Of a stretch of 64,000 nucleotides of DNA, positions 37,771-48,642 are shown in pieces. Positions within the stretch are counted from its first letter, which is position 1, and each line of letters opens with the position of its first letter. A program made the translations under genes and the position numbers. Source of the DNA: Chytriomyces cf. hyalinus JEL632 (taxonomy: Eukaryota; Chytridiomycota; Chytridiomycetes; Chytridiales; Chytriomycetaceae). Under the pieces are notes generated by a model. The model was given only the letters and a program-made list of their open reading frames with translations, did no database searches and had not been told where the DNA came from. The stretch spans positions 186,001-250,000 of the forward strand of contig JAIWWG010000036.1 of the NCBI GenBank assembly GCA_025435555.1, read 5' to 3'.

Positions 37771-39165
37771 ATGTGGCACAGAGAAATCTTCCCTCAAAAA
37801 GTCCAATCTCCAATGCCCAAGTACGCCAAGCTCAACTCAGACGATGACGACGCAGCCCACTCGGCAATCGAGATGTCCCAGCACGCCCTTCCCGTTTATG
37901 ACAGCATCGCAGCACCGACGGACACTGAGTCCTCGAGCAGCTCAAGCTGTTGTGTGGACGGCAGTGATACTCGCATCGACTTTGTTGACGCACCGATAGA
38001 GCCACCTTCGTACTTTAACGTGTCGAGTATTCCTCGGCAGAGAGTGTTGTGAGTTTGTACTTTGTTTTTGTGCTGCTGTGTGTTTGTGAGGTTGATTTGA
38101 GCTTGTTTTTTTCTTAGACTGCGCTCGCAGGTGCACACGCCTGTTTCTTGTTCGGCTGAGATTCAGCGCACGTCGCAATCCGTCTTGACGCATGATTCGG
38201 ACGTGGCGTCCAATGTGAGTGCTGGTGCTACGGTCCGATAAAGAAATGGCCAACTCAAATGCTCTTTCAGCCAGACGCCGTCTTCAACTACTTCTTGTTC
38301 TATATTGCTGAAAAGCCAACAATGAAGGTGAAAAGCTGCGCAGTCCTCTTTCTCTTCTGTGCTGCTTGAGTTGAACTGTTTTGAAATGGATAGGTGAAAA
38401 TTCGTGGGACACACGAAGAAACGCATACGGAGATGCGGACTGTGACAGATAGCAACGGGAGAACCCGGACCGAGTCTCATGACACTACGAAAACAGTTAC
38501 CGATTTCAGTTTTGTGAGTGGTCCCCTGCAGTTTGTTTTTGTATCATGTTGAGTTTCTAACCTTTCGCCTGGACAAGACCCTCGATGTCACGAATTACGT
38601 CTCAGAAACTTGGGAAAGAATTGAAGCGGCTCCAAAACGTGAAATGGTAGAGCCTGAACTTGGAGAATGGCGTGCAGTGATTGAAGCTTTTACTCGATCC
38701 GAAAACCCGTTGAAAGAGTGAGTACCCTCCGACTGTTTTCTGCAATTTCGATTCTAAACGCAAAAACTTTTACTTTTTCACCGGGACAGAATTCACATGC
38801 ACAAAGAAATTGAATGGGACGTGAAGCAGATTCGAACATGGCTTGAAGCAGCAGTCCGAACGACAGGATACTGCCACCGTGTCCATATTGACTTTCCGAA
38901 ATCCAACGACACGGTCACTGCCCTTGCCGACTCTGATTTATCGCATTGTGCAAATAGTTTTGTGACGAAAGTGTTGTGCTTCTTGTCGTGCTTGTGGATC
39001 TTGTTTTTGCCGTTGTTTATGCTGGTTCGGAATAATGTGACGGGTCAATTGCACGCGTATTATCTGTGTCGGGGGACAGAGATGGAATTTGTTAGTCGGA
39101 ATATGGCTGTGATTCTGCATGCTGTGGTGCACAGAAAGATTGGGGAAAAGTATGTTGCTGTTTGA
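37771..39165 (+). CDS. Uncharacterised fungal membrane-associated protein
   Basis: Six inferred exons: 37771-38048, 38118-38214, 38271-38327, 38394-38513, 38578-38717, 38790-39165. An alternative start is MPKYAKLNSDD at 37813. The N-terminal part is acidic and Ser-rich with a PPSYFNV element. A conserved-looking core follows: IRGTHEETHTEMRTVTDSNG, KTVTDFSF|TLDVTNYVSE, then GEWRAVIEAFTRSENPLKEI and HMHKEIEWDVKQIRTWLEAA. The layout resembles conserved fungal proteins with a charged repeat such as HE-E-x-T-E-x-x-T-x-x-D, then one or two hydrophobic helices (VTKVLCFLSCLWILFLPLFM), and C-terminal soluble residues. The function of this type is not known to me. Confidence 0.6.
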
Positions 39166-39462
39166 AAGTATGTTGCTGTTTGACGGCTTGAGACTCATGT
39201 TTTGAAAAATAAAAATATCTGTGACATAGCAACGGTCTTCATGTCTGACAGGACTCCTGGGTTGCATAGCAAAGCAAAAAGGGGCTCATGGGGAAATGAA
39301 CCTGGAGGCTGTATTACCGTAGGCCGCTCATCGCATCGCATCGCAGTGATGTTATGTTGGGTCCCAGATCAAGACATTCACGAAAGGCTTACAATCCGAC
39401 GCACTTTATTTCGGGCACTCCACGAACGCTAGCATGGATAAAACATTGCATTCCAAATCCTT
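39166..39462. other. Convergent spacer
   Basis: About 300 bp; includes a duplicated AAGTATGTTGCTGTTTGA unit at the 3' end of the left gene (near 39148-39182). Nothing else seen. Confidence 0.5.
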
Positions 39463-39915
39463 TCAGAAATCATCCTCCAGCGCCTGCGTAATGACAGGAA
39501 CAGCAATCCGCGAAACCTTCTCAGGCAACAGCTGGTCGCCACCACTCACAAACAGTTTCCAAATCACCCTGAGCGGGAACCTGATTGGAAAGCTCACAAC
39601 CCGGAATACAAACGAAACTGGTGTCAAGACGACAGTCTCAAAGATGGGGACGCCGAACCACCAACCGAGGGCGGACCCCCAAAACACGGCCGACAGAACG
39701 GCGTACAGCATCAAGGAGGGAGCATCAATTTTGTTGGACTGGATGGGGTTGCCGACTGCAGCAGCTGTGCGTGCGTGTTCAAAGAGGACCTTGTCACGGG
39801 CGCGGCGGCCCTTGGGTAGCAGGTCTGGGTTGATGGTTGCGGCGGTTGTAGCTTGGTTGTGACTTGCAGCTTTGGCGGTCTTGCGGAGACGGCTTGGGTT
39901 GATGGTGCTGCTCAT
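39463..39915 (-). CDS. LPKGRRAR-family small membrane protein, member 3
   Basis: 150 residues, single exon. An N-terminal basic region (RLRKTAKAASHNQ) precedes DLLPKGRRARDKVLFEHART, the family motif. The first hydrophobic segment is MLYAVLSAVFWGSALGWWFG, sharing a GWWF element with member 2 (AIGWWFNKPI versus ALGWWFGVPI). A second moderately hydrophobic stretch is TPVSFVFRVVSFPIRFPLRV. The end is VPVITQALEDDF, similar to member 2. This is strong evidence for paralogy of members 2 and 3, with member 1 more distant. It is 2.6 kb from member 2 and interrupted by two unrelated genes. Confidence 0.65.
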   Translation of the reverse strand: MSSTINPSRLRKTAKAASHNQATTAATINPDLLPKGRRARDKVLFEHARTAAAVGNPIQSNKIDAPSLMLYAVLSAVFWGSALGWWFGVPIFETVVLTPVSFVFRVVSFPIRFPLRVIWKLFVSGGDQLLPEKVSRIAVPVITQALEDDF

Positions 39916-40170
39916 TGGGTGTTGTGAATTGGGGAATGTGTTTAAATTGACTGGAAAAATCTGACGCCACCTTAAATCAGCGCCTTTTTATTGTTCCGAA
40001 TATATTTTCTCTTATTTTACTTTTATATTTTATCGTATTTTACTTTTATATTTTCTCTTATTTTGCTTCTGCATTTTTCCTTATTTTTTACTTCTCGAGT
40101 ATAACCCAACATGCGCTTGTTGTTGTTGTCATGGTCTCGTTGGAAGACTTTTCGAAACTGTTTATTTTGC

Positions 40171-40756
40171 TCACGAGTTCTTTCGCATGAGCAAGTACAC
40201 TTCCTGGCCCACCAGCAAATCAATCGGCTCTCCACTGACCACCAGCAACAGACCCCCAAAGCTAATGTACACGGTTGCCAAGTTCTTGCCCCCGCTCTCA
40301 TCGTACTTGTACACTTTTCCGTACATGACGTATTCGTACTCATCCGCCAGCGATTTCCCGCTGCTCGTGTCACGCCATGTTTCCTTCTTTGACGCCGTTG
40401 ATGCTGATGCTGCTGCTGCAACAGCGTCCAGTGACAGCGATGTGGCCAGTGTCAGAGTAAACTTGTCGGATATTTTGATGGGATAGATCTCGGTGTTGAT
40501 GTCGAGGATGATTTCGGTGTCAGCAGCTTCACTGGTGGCGTTGAGTCGGGACACTGCACGGTGTGTGCTTGAGTGTGAGTTGCTTTTTTTTTTTCGAGAG
40601 AGAGAGAGAGAGAGAAGGTTGTCAATCACCTCGGTCAAACTTCTTGCCGCCTCGGTTCACATCGCCGACTTCGAAAATGTCCGTAAACACAATGTTCTGG
40701 AGTTGGTGATGAGTTCAGCAGTCGCTTGCGTGTCTGTTGGACTGCCGTACCTTCAT
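40171..40756 (-). CDS. RPB8: RNA polymerases I, II and III subunit RPABC3 (Rpb8)
   Basis: Shared OB-fold subunit of all three nuclear RNA polymerases. Exons: a tiny first exon 40756-40751 (ATG AAG), then 40696-40630 and 40553-40171. Joined N-terminus MK|NIVFTDIFEVGDVNRGGKKF then DR|VSRLNATSEAADTEIILDIN. The body includes EIYPIKISDKFTLTLATSLS, a variable Ala/Ser linker, EYEYVMYGKVYKYDE, and VYISFGGLLLVVSGEPIDL then EVYLLMRKNS. All conserved Rpb8 blocks are present, including the EYVMYGK(V/I)Y and SYGGLL-type signatures. Intron 2 carries a (GA)n run near 40604-40616. Confidence 0.95.
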
Positions 40757-41236
40757 TTTGAGCAACAAAAAAGAAATAAACGTGCAAAACGCAACGCACT
40801 TGGATGCATATTTATTGCAGTTTTTAACAGAAACAGTGTGATAGCTGGGAGTCACGGCGATCTATGCGACATGCTAATCAAACTCCCTTTTGCTGGCCCA
40901 ACGGTTTTGTCGATCGGAGTGGTCTCTGTTCGATCAGGCGCTGCTTGTTAGGACTGCAACAGGCATATAAAATCCCATTCAGAACCCAACGCGAGGTTCT
41001 GACCAGTAAAGCCATCGAGAGATACGAAGATTCAGTTTGCTCGCTGTCGAGGACGGGGATCTTGCTTGACCGAGATATGGATTCCGCGGCGGACCCATTT
41101 GCGGCGGGCAACGGGACAAAGAATTGACTTTTCCACTCGCTCGGTAGCACGATTCTTGCGCTGTCCATTATGTGGCTGATTCTTGGTAAAACCTTATAAA
41201 AGCCGCACACTCAAATAGAATAAACCCTTCAAAAAA
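40757..41236. other. Divergent spacer between RPB8 and the acyl-CoA synthetase gene
   Basis: 480 bp with short open frames only, one of which repeats no known motif. Contains a TATA-like element near its right end. Confidence 0.5.
41194..41201 (+). promoter_or_regulatory. TATA-like box before the acyl-CoA synthetase gene
   Basis: TTATAAAA lies 35-42 bp before the ATG at 41237, a plausible core-promoter spacing with a short leader. Confidence 0.4.
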
Positions 41237-43610
41237 ATGGTCAAATCCCACGCCCTTCCAGACACTGAGTCCGCAACATGCTCGCCCATCTACAGACATC
41301 CCAATGCAAAGGACCAACTCACACACACCCCGCTGGACGGCATTGCTACTCTGTACGACTTGATCACGAAGCGCGGATTCTCCGCCAAGCCGGGGAATGA
41401 GATTCTTGGCGAAAGAAAACTCGTGCGCATGATCGAGGAAGAGAAGGAGGTAACCAAGAAAGTGCCAGGCGGTGGTGAAGTAAAAGAGGTCAAGACATGG
41501 AAGTACTACCAGCTGAGCGGGTACGACTGGATGACTTGGGGCCAGGTGGAAGCTCTCAGCACGGCGTATGCGAGCGGGTACCGTGCGTTGGGACTGAACC
41601 CAGGCGACAGACTGACCATCTACGCGGACACAAGGTCAGTGTTGTGTGTTGGTTGTTGTGCTGAGACACCTCTCGGTGACAGCATTAAAAATCAGCTAAA
41701 TTTATTACTAATCGTTTATTTGTATAAATTAGCCGCGACTGGCTGGTCACCGCAATCGCGTGCATCCAGCAAAGCATCACGGTCACCACGGCCTATGCGA
41801 CCCTCGGGGAGGATGGGCTCTCGTACAGTCTGCAGGAGTGCGAGATTTCCACAGTCTTCACAAACGCCGAATTGCTGCCAATGCTCACCAAGGTCGCGCA
41901 CGTTGTCAAGTACCTCAAGAATATTGTCTACAATGGCGAGGCGGACGTGAAAACCCTGGCAAAATTAAAAGAGGAACACCCTCGTCTCAAAGTCCTTTCG
42001 CTTGTGGAATTGAGAACTCTGGGTATGGAAGTCAATGATTGCATTGGATTACCAGCATCAACTGACTTAACTATGCAGGCGAAGCAAATGTGTATGCTCC
42101 CGTCCCACCATCCAAGCAAGATCTTGCCGTCATCATGTACACCTCCGGATCGACTGGTCCACCAAAAGGCGTGATGCTGACCCATGCAAACGTGGTGGCA
42201 ACTGTCGGCGGGTACTACCACCACTTTAAAGGAGACTTCAATGCAGACGGTGTTGGCGAGACATACTTGTCATTCCTCCCGCTGTCGCACATTCTCGAGT
42301 TTTCTGTCGAGTTTCTTATGCTGTTCTACAGCATTCCAATTGGGTACGGATCACCCAAGACGCTGGTCGATACAAACGTGAGAAACTGCAAGGGAGATCT
42401 CCGCGAGCTGAGACCAACGCTCTTGGCAGGTGTGCCTGCGGTGTGGGATGCAATTCGAAAAGGAGTGGATGCAAAAGTCAACTCTGCAAGTTCAATTTCG
42501 AGAGCTGTGTTCAAAGGCGCGTTTGGGTTGAAGTCTGCGCTCATGAGTGCTGGTTTGGATTCGCTTGCTGCGCCTCTCGATGCGTTTGTGTTCAAGGCTG
42601 TCAAGGATCAAGTTGGAGGCAGACTCAAGATGGGTTTAAGTGCTGGAGCTCCGATTCCGAAATCGACTCACGAATTTCTAAACGTGACTGCTGCGAGGGT
42701 TGTTAATGCGTACGGAATGACGGAGTCAACTGCCGGACTTATTATTCAAGAAGTCCAAGATGCTTCGAATTTGGGAGTTGTTGGTGCGCCTTTAATGTCT
42801 GGGGAGGTGAAGCTGGTGGACGTTGAAAACACCAACTACAAAGCGTCAAATCTTCCCAAGCCGCAAGGAGAAATATGGCTTCGTGGCCCAACAATCATGA
42901 AAGGTTATTTCAAGCAAGAAGAGCTTACTCGCGAAACCATTACTCCTGACGGCTGGCTTAGAACGGGGGATATCGCCGAAAGAAACCTGGACGGTACTTT
43001 TACAATCATTGACAGAACAAAAAACTTGGTCAAACTGTCGAACGGAGAGTTAGTTTACTTATTGTTATCAATGTCTCCGATCCACATTAATACCGCCACT
43101 TCTGAACTTTGCATCACAGATACATTGCCATCGAAAAGCTGGAGTCCAACTACAAAGTATCGAAATTTGTTCAGAGCATCTGCATTCACGCTGAGTCGCT
43201 CGAATCTTACGCCGTTGCCGTGGTCCAGCCGGTGGAACGCGAAATTCGAGCGACGGCAGTATCTTTGAACTTGTACCCAGGTGTCGAAGCATCCGCTCTC
43301 GACTTTGACGAGCTTTGCGCTCGCCCAGAAATTCGCGGCGTAGTTCTCGATAGCTTGAAGGCAGTCGCAAAGTCAGTTGGGTTCAAGTCTTCGGAAATTC
43401 TTGGGCAAGTTTGTTTGACGACGCTGGAATGGACTCCACAGAATGGACTGCTGGTATGTTTTTGTTTTGTTTAGTGTATTGTGTGACTGCCAGTGTGTAA
43501 CGGAGGAGTGTTTATGTTGTGTTTTGACACAGACCGCTGCGATGAAGCTTCAGAGGAAAGCCATTCTCTCCCACTACAAGAAGGAGATTGCTGACATGTA
43601 CAAGAAGTGA
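41237..43610 (+). CDS. Long-chain fatty acyl-CoA synthetase
   Basis: ATP-dependent AMP-forming enzyme that activates long-chain fatty acids to acyl-CoA (Faa1/Faa4/ACSL type). Exons: 41237-41634, 41733-42022, 42079-43048, 43120-43453, 43533-43610. Motifs: AMP-binding P-loop YTSGSTGPPKGVMLTH; SFLPLSHILEFSVEFLML; GLSAGAPIPKSTHEFLN; VNAYGMTESTAGLII (the Y-G-x-T-E block); GWLRTGDIAERNLDGTFTII and DRTKNLVKLSNGEYIAIEKL, which contains the fatty-acid signature with the catalytic Lys region. C-terminus LQRKAILSHYKKEIADMYKK. About 690 residues, normal for the class. The N-terminus has no signal peptide and the C-terminus lacks an SKL-type PTS1, so cytosolic, ER or lipid-droplet location is likely. Confidence 0.95.
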
Positions 43611-43975
43611 GGGTCTCTGCGAATTGGTGAAGATAAAGTGGGGCATATCGGAAATAAACTCAAATAGTGACCTGTCACAGTGTGATTTGAGTGTTCAATT
43701 TTTTTGGCCGCTGGGATCGCTTTTGTGTGCCTGTTACTCCGTCCGCACCCAATCGCGCATTCAAAGAGGATCTGCCACGAATTCAACTTACGCGCATCAA
43801 GCAACACGTTGCCAGTGTCTTTATTAATCTTTCTCCGGGCATATACCGAGCTCGTGTGCGGGTAGCGCGTCTTTAGAGGCCCATTCTTTTGGTAGCGTTG
43901 CATGGTCCTAATAATGACATGCAAGCGCAGCTGTGGTCTTCAGGGATATATTTTTGAGCCTGCCCAATTCCAAGA
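43611..43975. other. Spacer, nothing recognised
   Basis: 365 bp between two plus-strand genes. Short frames without family similarity. Confidence 0.5.
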
Positions 43976-44448
43976 ATGGAGTATCCTGACTTCCGCTACA
44001 AGATCCTTACGCTGGTGACGGAACGCGAGACCAAGTACATGCGCACCATGAATGAAGTCATGCTCGAGCCGGACTGGTGGATCAAGCTGAAAAACCTTGA
44101 AGTCGTCAAGCGATGGAAAAAGGAAGTCGAGGCGGGACTGTTCGCCCTCGGTACAGATGATGCCGATCAAGACAATGACTTGGTTGATTCTGGGTCTGAG
44201 GGGTCGGTAATTATTTTGGAATTCAGCGGCGGTTGTGATTTTCTTAAGTTTTCCTAGACTCTTGCATGCATGACTCGGACACTGATTCTGATTGTCCCGG
44301 CGACAATGAACTGTTTCCACATGCGACGTACTCTCAATTTGTGAAGCAGTCCGTCAGGTTCATGTATGAGGAGCTTGAGTTTATCGCCGAAATCGTCTCC
44401 TTGAAATACCTGTGGCGGAGAAAAAGGTGTTGCAGCCAATTTTTTTGA
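43976..44448 (+). CDS. DUF4246-like N-terminal fragment or small protein
   Basis: The first exon begins MEYPDFRYKILTLVTERETK then MNEVMLEPDWWIKLKNLEVV and KRWKKEVE, closely following the opening of fungal DUF4246 proteins (F-x-x-K-x-L-T-L-x-x-E-R-E, M-N-x-x-x-x-K-P-D-W-x-x-K). A second segment (44266-44448) reads FPHATYSQFVKQSVRFMYEE then LEFIAEIVSLKYLW, also in keeping with that N-terminal module. The join is uncertain (possible intron from about 44148 or 44214 to 44258). Intact DUF4246 proteins are several times longer and carry the rest of the domain, so this is either a truncated copy or a stand-alone module. Confidence 0.5.
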
Positions 44449-44584
44449 AATCAGCTGCTACAAGCAAACAGAGAGAAATGGCTGTAGCTTTATAGCAAGC
44501 TAAAAAGGACACTTCTCCAGATAAACAGGCAAATATAGCAAAAAGGCTGCATCTTGTTTATTTAGCAGATAATCACACACCCAT

Positions 44585-45792
44585 TTATGAAGAAAGATTT
44601 AAGAAGCCGAGTTCTTTCTGAACTTGGTGTCCAGTGAGAATAGGTGGGTACTGCTTGACATTTTGCTCAGTTTCAAATGCAGGAAGCGGTTTGAGTAAAT
44701 TGTCTGAAGCAATATGGAAGAACAAGGTGGAAGAAATACGCCAGAGAGGACGCCCTGCTGCCCTTTGCCGTTCAATTGCCTTGATGGTGCTGTCCACAAC
44801 AACCACTTCATGGAACCCAGCAATAACTCGCCCACCAGTGAGATGCTCAATCTGACGACCAGCTTGAACAAGCAGACAACCATCTGGAACACTGGCAAGC
44901 ATTTTTTGACCTGCTCTGTTCCAGATGTTGAGACCCGGGTAACGTGATTTGCCGTGGATGGTTAAAAAGTTCAAATCGGCGTGGAAACCAGCCAGAACAG
45001 TGTTGACTTTTCCGTATTTTTCGAGATCCGAGCCGGTAGGCGCGAGAAGATGTGGGCCGTGGTTACTTAGCTGGACAAACGTATCTTTAGGGAGACCGAA
45101 TCCGATGGCGACCATTTCCGAGAGAGTGGTAACTGCGGTAAGCATCAAATTTCCCCACTTGTCCATGGATTCAATCCAGTTCGGGAATGCTTCTGGGACG
45201 ACTGGTTCCGCATTGAGACCTGGGAACTGTGTAACTGCAGGTGGCGTGCCCATGCGATGGAAGAAGCGCCACTTCGGATCTTCGGAGTTGAAATCGAGCG
45301 GCTTGTCTTCTGCATTCATCTGAATGCATGAGTAATCAAAGAGAGGAAGTAAGTTTAAATATCGCGTGAGGACATCCGAATGATCCAGTGACATACCTTT
45401 TCGACAGCTTCCTTGCACTCGTCATCTCGACCGCACCTCGGCAGCTCAGTCAGTTCAGGAGTAGACCCGACCTGGTACCCGATTTCAGGACGTGCGTCTT
45501 TCAGCTTGTCGCTTGTGGACTGGCTGAAGTAGTCCTCCATCAGATCGAGGAAAGCTGCGTTGTCGGATTCGTCCACACGAGGGTCTTTAATGGACAAGGC
45601 AGAGTGCTCCTCCAATGCCAATGCAGCGAGCTTGCACTGGGCCAGAGCCGCTTCGGAGTCAGGGTCAGCCAGGTAAACGGCCAGATCAACGACAGGCAAA
45701 GCCAGCTTGCGTGGCTCGGCGGTGGCATTTACCGGAACCACCGACACTTGGGTGGAAGTACTGACGGAGGTGGTGGTAGCGCCGTCGGACAT
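44585..45792 (-). CDS. Isopenicillin-N-synthase-like 2OG-Fe(II) dioxygenase
   Basis: Exons 45792-45397 and 45319-44585, joined ECKEAVEK|MNAEDKPLDF. The start chosen is MSDGATTTS, just after a poly-Thr-coding (GGT/ACC)n repeat; upstream Mets at 45840 and 45888 are alternatives. The N-terminal DIOX_N part reads LALPVVDLAVYLADPDSEA and YFSQSTSDKLKDARPEIGYQ. The catalytic double-stranded helix gives iron ligands in GFHADLNFLTIHGKSRYPGL (H-x-D) and RQIEHLTGGRVIAGFHEVV (distal His). An expected 2OG-binding Arg downstream could be within AIERQRAAGRPLWRISSTLF, which has R-x-S. About 377 residues. Substrate cannot be inferred; related fungal enzymes act on small molecules. Confidence 0.8.
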
Positions 45793-45835
45793 GGTGGTGG
45801 TGGTGGTGGTAGTTGTTGTTGTGCGGGTCACTTTT
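45782..45835. repeat. Trinucleotide (GGT)n/(ACC)n tract
   Basis: TGG/TGT triplets coding ten Thr residues upstream of the chosen dioxygenase start. Length polymorphism here would not affect the core enzyme. Confidence 0.7.
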
Positions 45836-45922
45836 TGCATTTTTTTGAGCTCGAACGGGATCCAATTCAGTTTGTAAATCAGGCCCATATTTTAATAGAT
45901 TTTAGACAGCCCGCGCTATTAA

Positions 45923-48324
45923 TCAGAGCATCAGACTCTGTCCCGTTGGTTTGGCCGTCGACGCAGCCTTCCCGATTGTACCCCCCTGCTGAAGGACGTT
46001 AGCCTTGACGGCCCTGCCCCGCTTGCCGCCTTGGCCCTTCAGAGCTGCGACCTCGGAGGCGCTTCCCTTCCCTTGCTTCGAATCCGCGACAATTGTCACG
46101 TTCTTCTGCTTCATCAGGCTCGCCATCGCGCGCTCCTTACCCTTCTTTACACTCTCGACAACATTGCCAGAAGTTGCCTTTTGTTCCCGCTCTTTTTCAA
46201 CCTTTTGCTTCTTGAATGCACGTTTCTGCGCTTTTCGCGCTTTGATTTTGTCCGCCTTTTCCATTTCAGCTTCACTCTTTGCGACTTTTCCGGCGTACAC
46301 TTCTTTGGGGGCGGCAAGGGCAGCATCAGATACAACAGATGGAATCACTTCTTCGATCGTCAATGCTGGAACTGACGGCGCAGCAACGACTTCAAGTTCA
46401 GCGACTGGAGCTTTCGCCGTGTAATGCCAGTTGGAAAGAGCATCAAGTGACATGCACAAATCTTTGAATAATCCATCAATTTCGCGATGCGCAGTTTCCA
46501 CAGCCAAGTCCTTTTCTGTTTTGACTTTTTCGCCAGATTGCTTTCGATAGTCGGCTTCATATAAATCGGTAAGAGATTTCGAAGACTTTTCCTCGTCAAT
46601 GATGTTGCGCCGGTTTGGATCGAACTTCTTTTCCTTTGGGGCAATCTTTCGCAGAACGTCATCAAACAATTCCTCTGAAATCCGACCTTTGATCAAGTCT
46701 TCCAAGGTTTTTGTAGTTTCTTCCGTAATGACAGGGGTGGGTCGGGATGCGTGTTCAATTTCCATATCTTCTTCCAGAAGAGAATTCACTGGCCTAGCTT
46801 TTCCAGAAACCTCTCCTTTCAAAGTCCATGATTTGCCGGCAACCGCCTCCGCTTCTAAACCGGAAATTTGTTCGGCGAGCTTCCGCTGCTCCATTTCAAA
46901 CTTGGACAGCTGCGTGGTATCCGTAGTTTCGTCATCATCGCTGTCGCCCTTATCAAACAAACCAGATTTCTTGTTTTCGACATCCTCTTCATTCGAATCT
47001 TGCAGTCCCATGGATGACGAGACATGCGACGCGGGCTTGTCTTTCAAAAACTGTCGCTCATCAACAGTATCATTGAACTGAAGTTTTCGCCCCTTTTTGA
47101 ACGCTGGCTGATCTTTTGGTGGAGCAAAGAAGTCTTCATATCGAATATCTGCGGGAGAAAACTGATTGGTTACAACAAAGATGTGGAAAAATTGAACATT
47201 AATTCCGCAATTGCGCACCATTAGCGTTCATATCGTCATCTTCATCAGAGCCTTCAAGATCATCCGGATCCATTGAAAATAGACCTGAACAAAAGGAATG
47301 CAAGAATTAAAAAAAAAAATTCAGCCAACAGAGACAACAGAGTAAAAACGCACCTGGTCCCAGATTCCATTCATCGTCTTCGTCATCGTCATTGCCCTGA
47401 TTCGATCGCATGTCTTTCGCTTCTCCGCGTTCGGCAAACTTTTCCATTTCGTGTACGGAAAAAAATTCGTCGTCGAGCTCCGTTCGCCGGCCCCCATGTC
47501 CTGAGAATGCATCCTCCGAGTTTTCGGCATCATCTTCGTCTTCCTCTTCCTCATTCTCGTCGAAAACATCCTCGTCATCATCGCGCTCGCCTTCATCAGA
47601 CTCTCCCTCCATCCCATCTTCAGCCATAGCCTCATCTAATTCCAGATCATCGTCCAAATCTTCACCCAAATCTTCGTCCGACATCAATTCATCCATTTCG
47701 TTGTCCTCATCGTCATCGGACATGAGCTCCTGCTGCTCGTCAAGCTCCAATGATTCGTCTTCGTCTTTGAGCTCATCAATATCGCCCCTTGCCAAAACAG
47801 CCCCGGCACTAGCTGCCAAATGCTTTAGCATGGGTTTGTTTCGCAGTTGCATCTGCTCCCACACTTGATCCAAATCAAACCCTTCCACCAACAGTTCGTC
47901 CAGAGGACTCATTTCGTATGGCTCGGCGAACTTGCCTATTCGAATTCATAGCCCAATTATTGATGAAGTCATCGCCAGAATCGATAGATTCGCAAAAGAA
48001 GCGAGACTCACCCAAGTCAAACATCCACTTGGCAGCACCAAGAACCTGCCCAGACACACTCGGATCCGCCACAAGAAAGTTCTCTGCCTTCGTCAAAACG
48101 TGCTGCTCAACCAGCGAATCGATGGGTTTGACAAACTCGGCAGTCTCGGCTTCAAAGGCGGAAAGCTCTGCATCATCGTCATTGTCCTCGTTTTCTGAGA
48201 TGGACTGATCCGAATCTTGGACTGATTCTAGATCGGATTCGTCGGTTTCCTGGACCGAGAGAGACGGGATGGTATCGTCTGTGGGCCGTGTTGATGCGCG
48301 CTTGCGTTTCTTGTCGACAGCCAT
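45923..48324 (-). CDS. MPP10: U3 snoRNP protein MPP10
   Basis: Component of the U3 snoRNP/SSU processome, acting with Imp3 and Imp4 in pre-18S rRNA cleavage in the nucleolus. Exons: 48324-48012, 47935-47354, 47284-47219, 47148-45923. The N-terminal region includes FDLG|KFAEPYEMSPLDELLVEGF and LDQVWEQM. A very acidic middle (Asp/Glu runs, residues about 170-290) is typical of the family. Then comes DIRYEDFFAPPKDQPAFKKG, the hallmark R-Y-x-D-F-F motif, followed by LLEEDMEIEHASRPTPVITE and LIKGRISEELFDDVLRKIAP, DEEKSSKSLTDLYEADYRKQ and a basic Lys-rich tail (KARKAQKRAFKKQKVEKERE). About 730 residues, within the family's range. Confidence 0.95.
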
Positions 48325-48642
48325 TTTCTGAAGGATAAAAAGAAAGAAAGAAATATTCAGCATTTTATTTACATCACCATCAGCTCTGACAGCTGCATCC
48401 AAGTTTGCACTCACTCGCGAGGTTATCCAGCGAGATGCATTGCAATCTGCTTCGGCAACTCCGGCAGCGTCACTACTGGTGGGTATGGTGAAGATTCAAC
48501 GCCGCAGTACAACCAGCAAGAGAAATGGCAGGCCCTTGCTCCTTCATGCCTAAGTATGCATCCGCTTACCAAGGATGACTGAATGTCGCACTTCTTCGTG
48601 ACCAAAAATCCGATAAATAAACAATCAAACGAATTGCCACAC
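48325..48642. other. Divergent promoter region of MPP10 and PEX5
   Basis: 318-bp spacer. An in-frame ATG at 48583 could extend PEX5, but MNDASCAPAS at 48643 matches the conserved N-terminus better. Confidence 0.5.

Noticed and set aside
47410-47868. Ser-rich plus-strand frame of 152 residues
   Set aside because: Antisense to the acidic Asp/Glu run of MPP10; GAT/GAA repeats on one strand produce Ser/Phe codons on the other.
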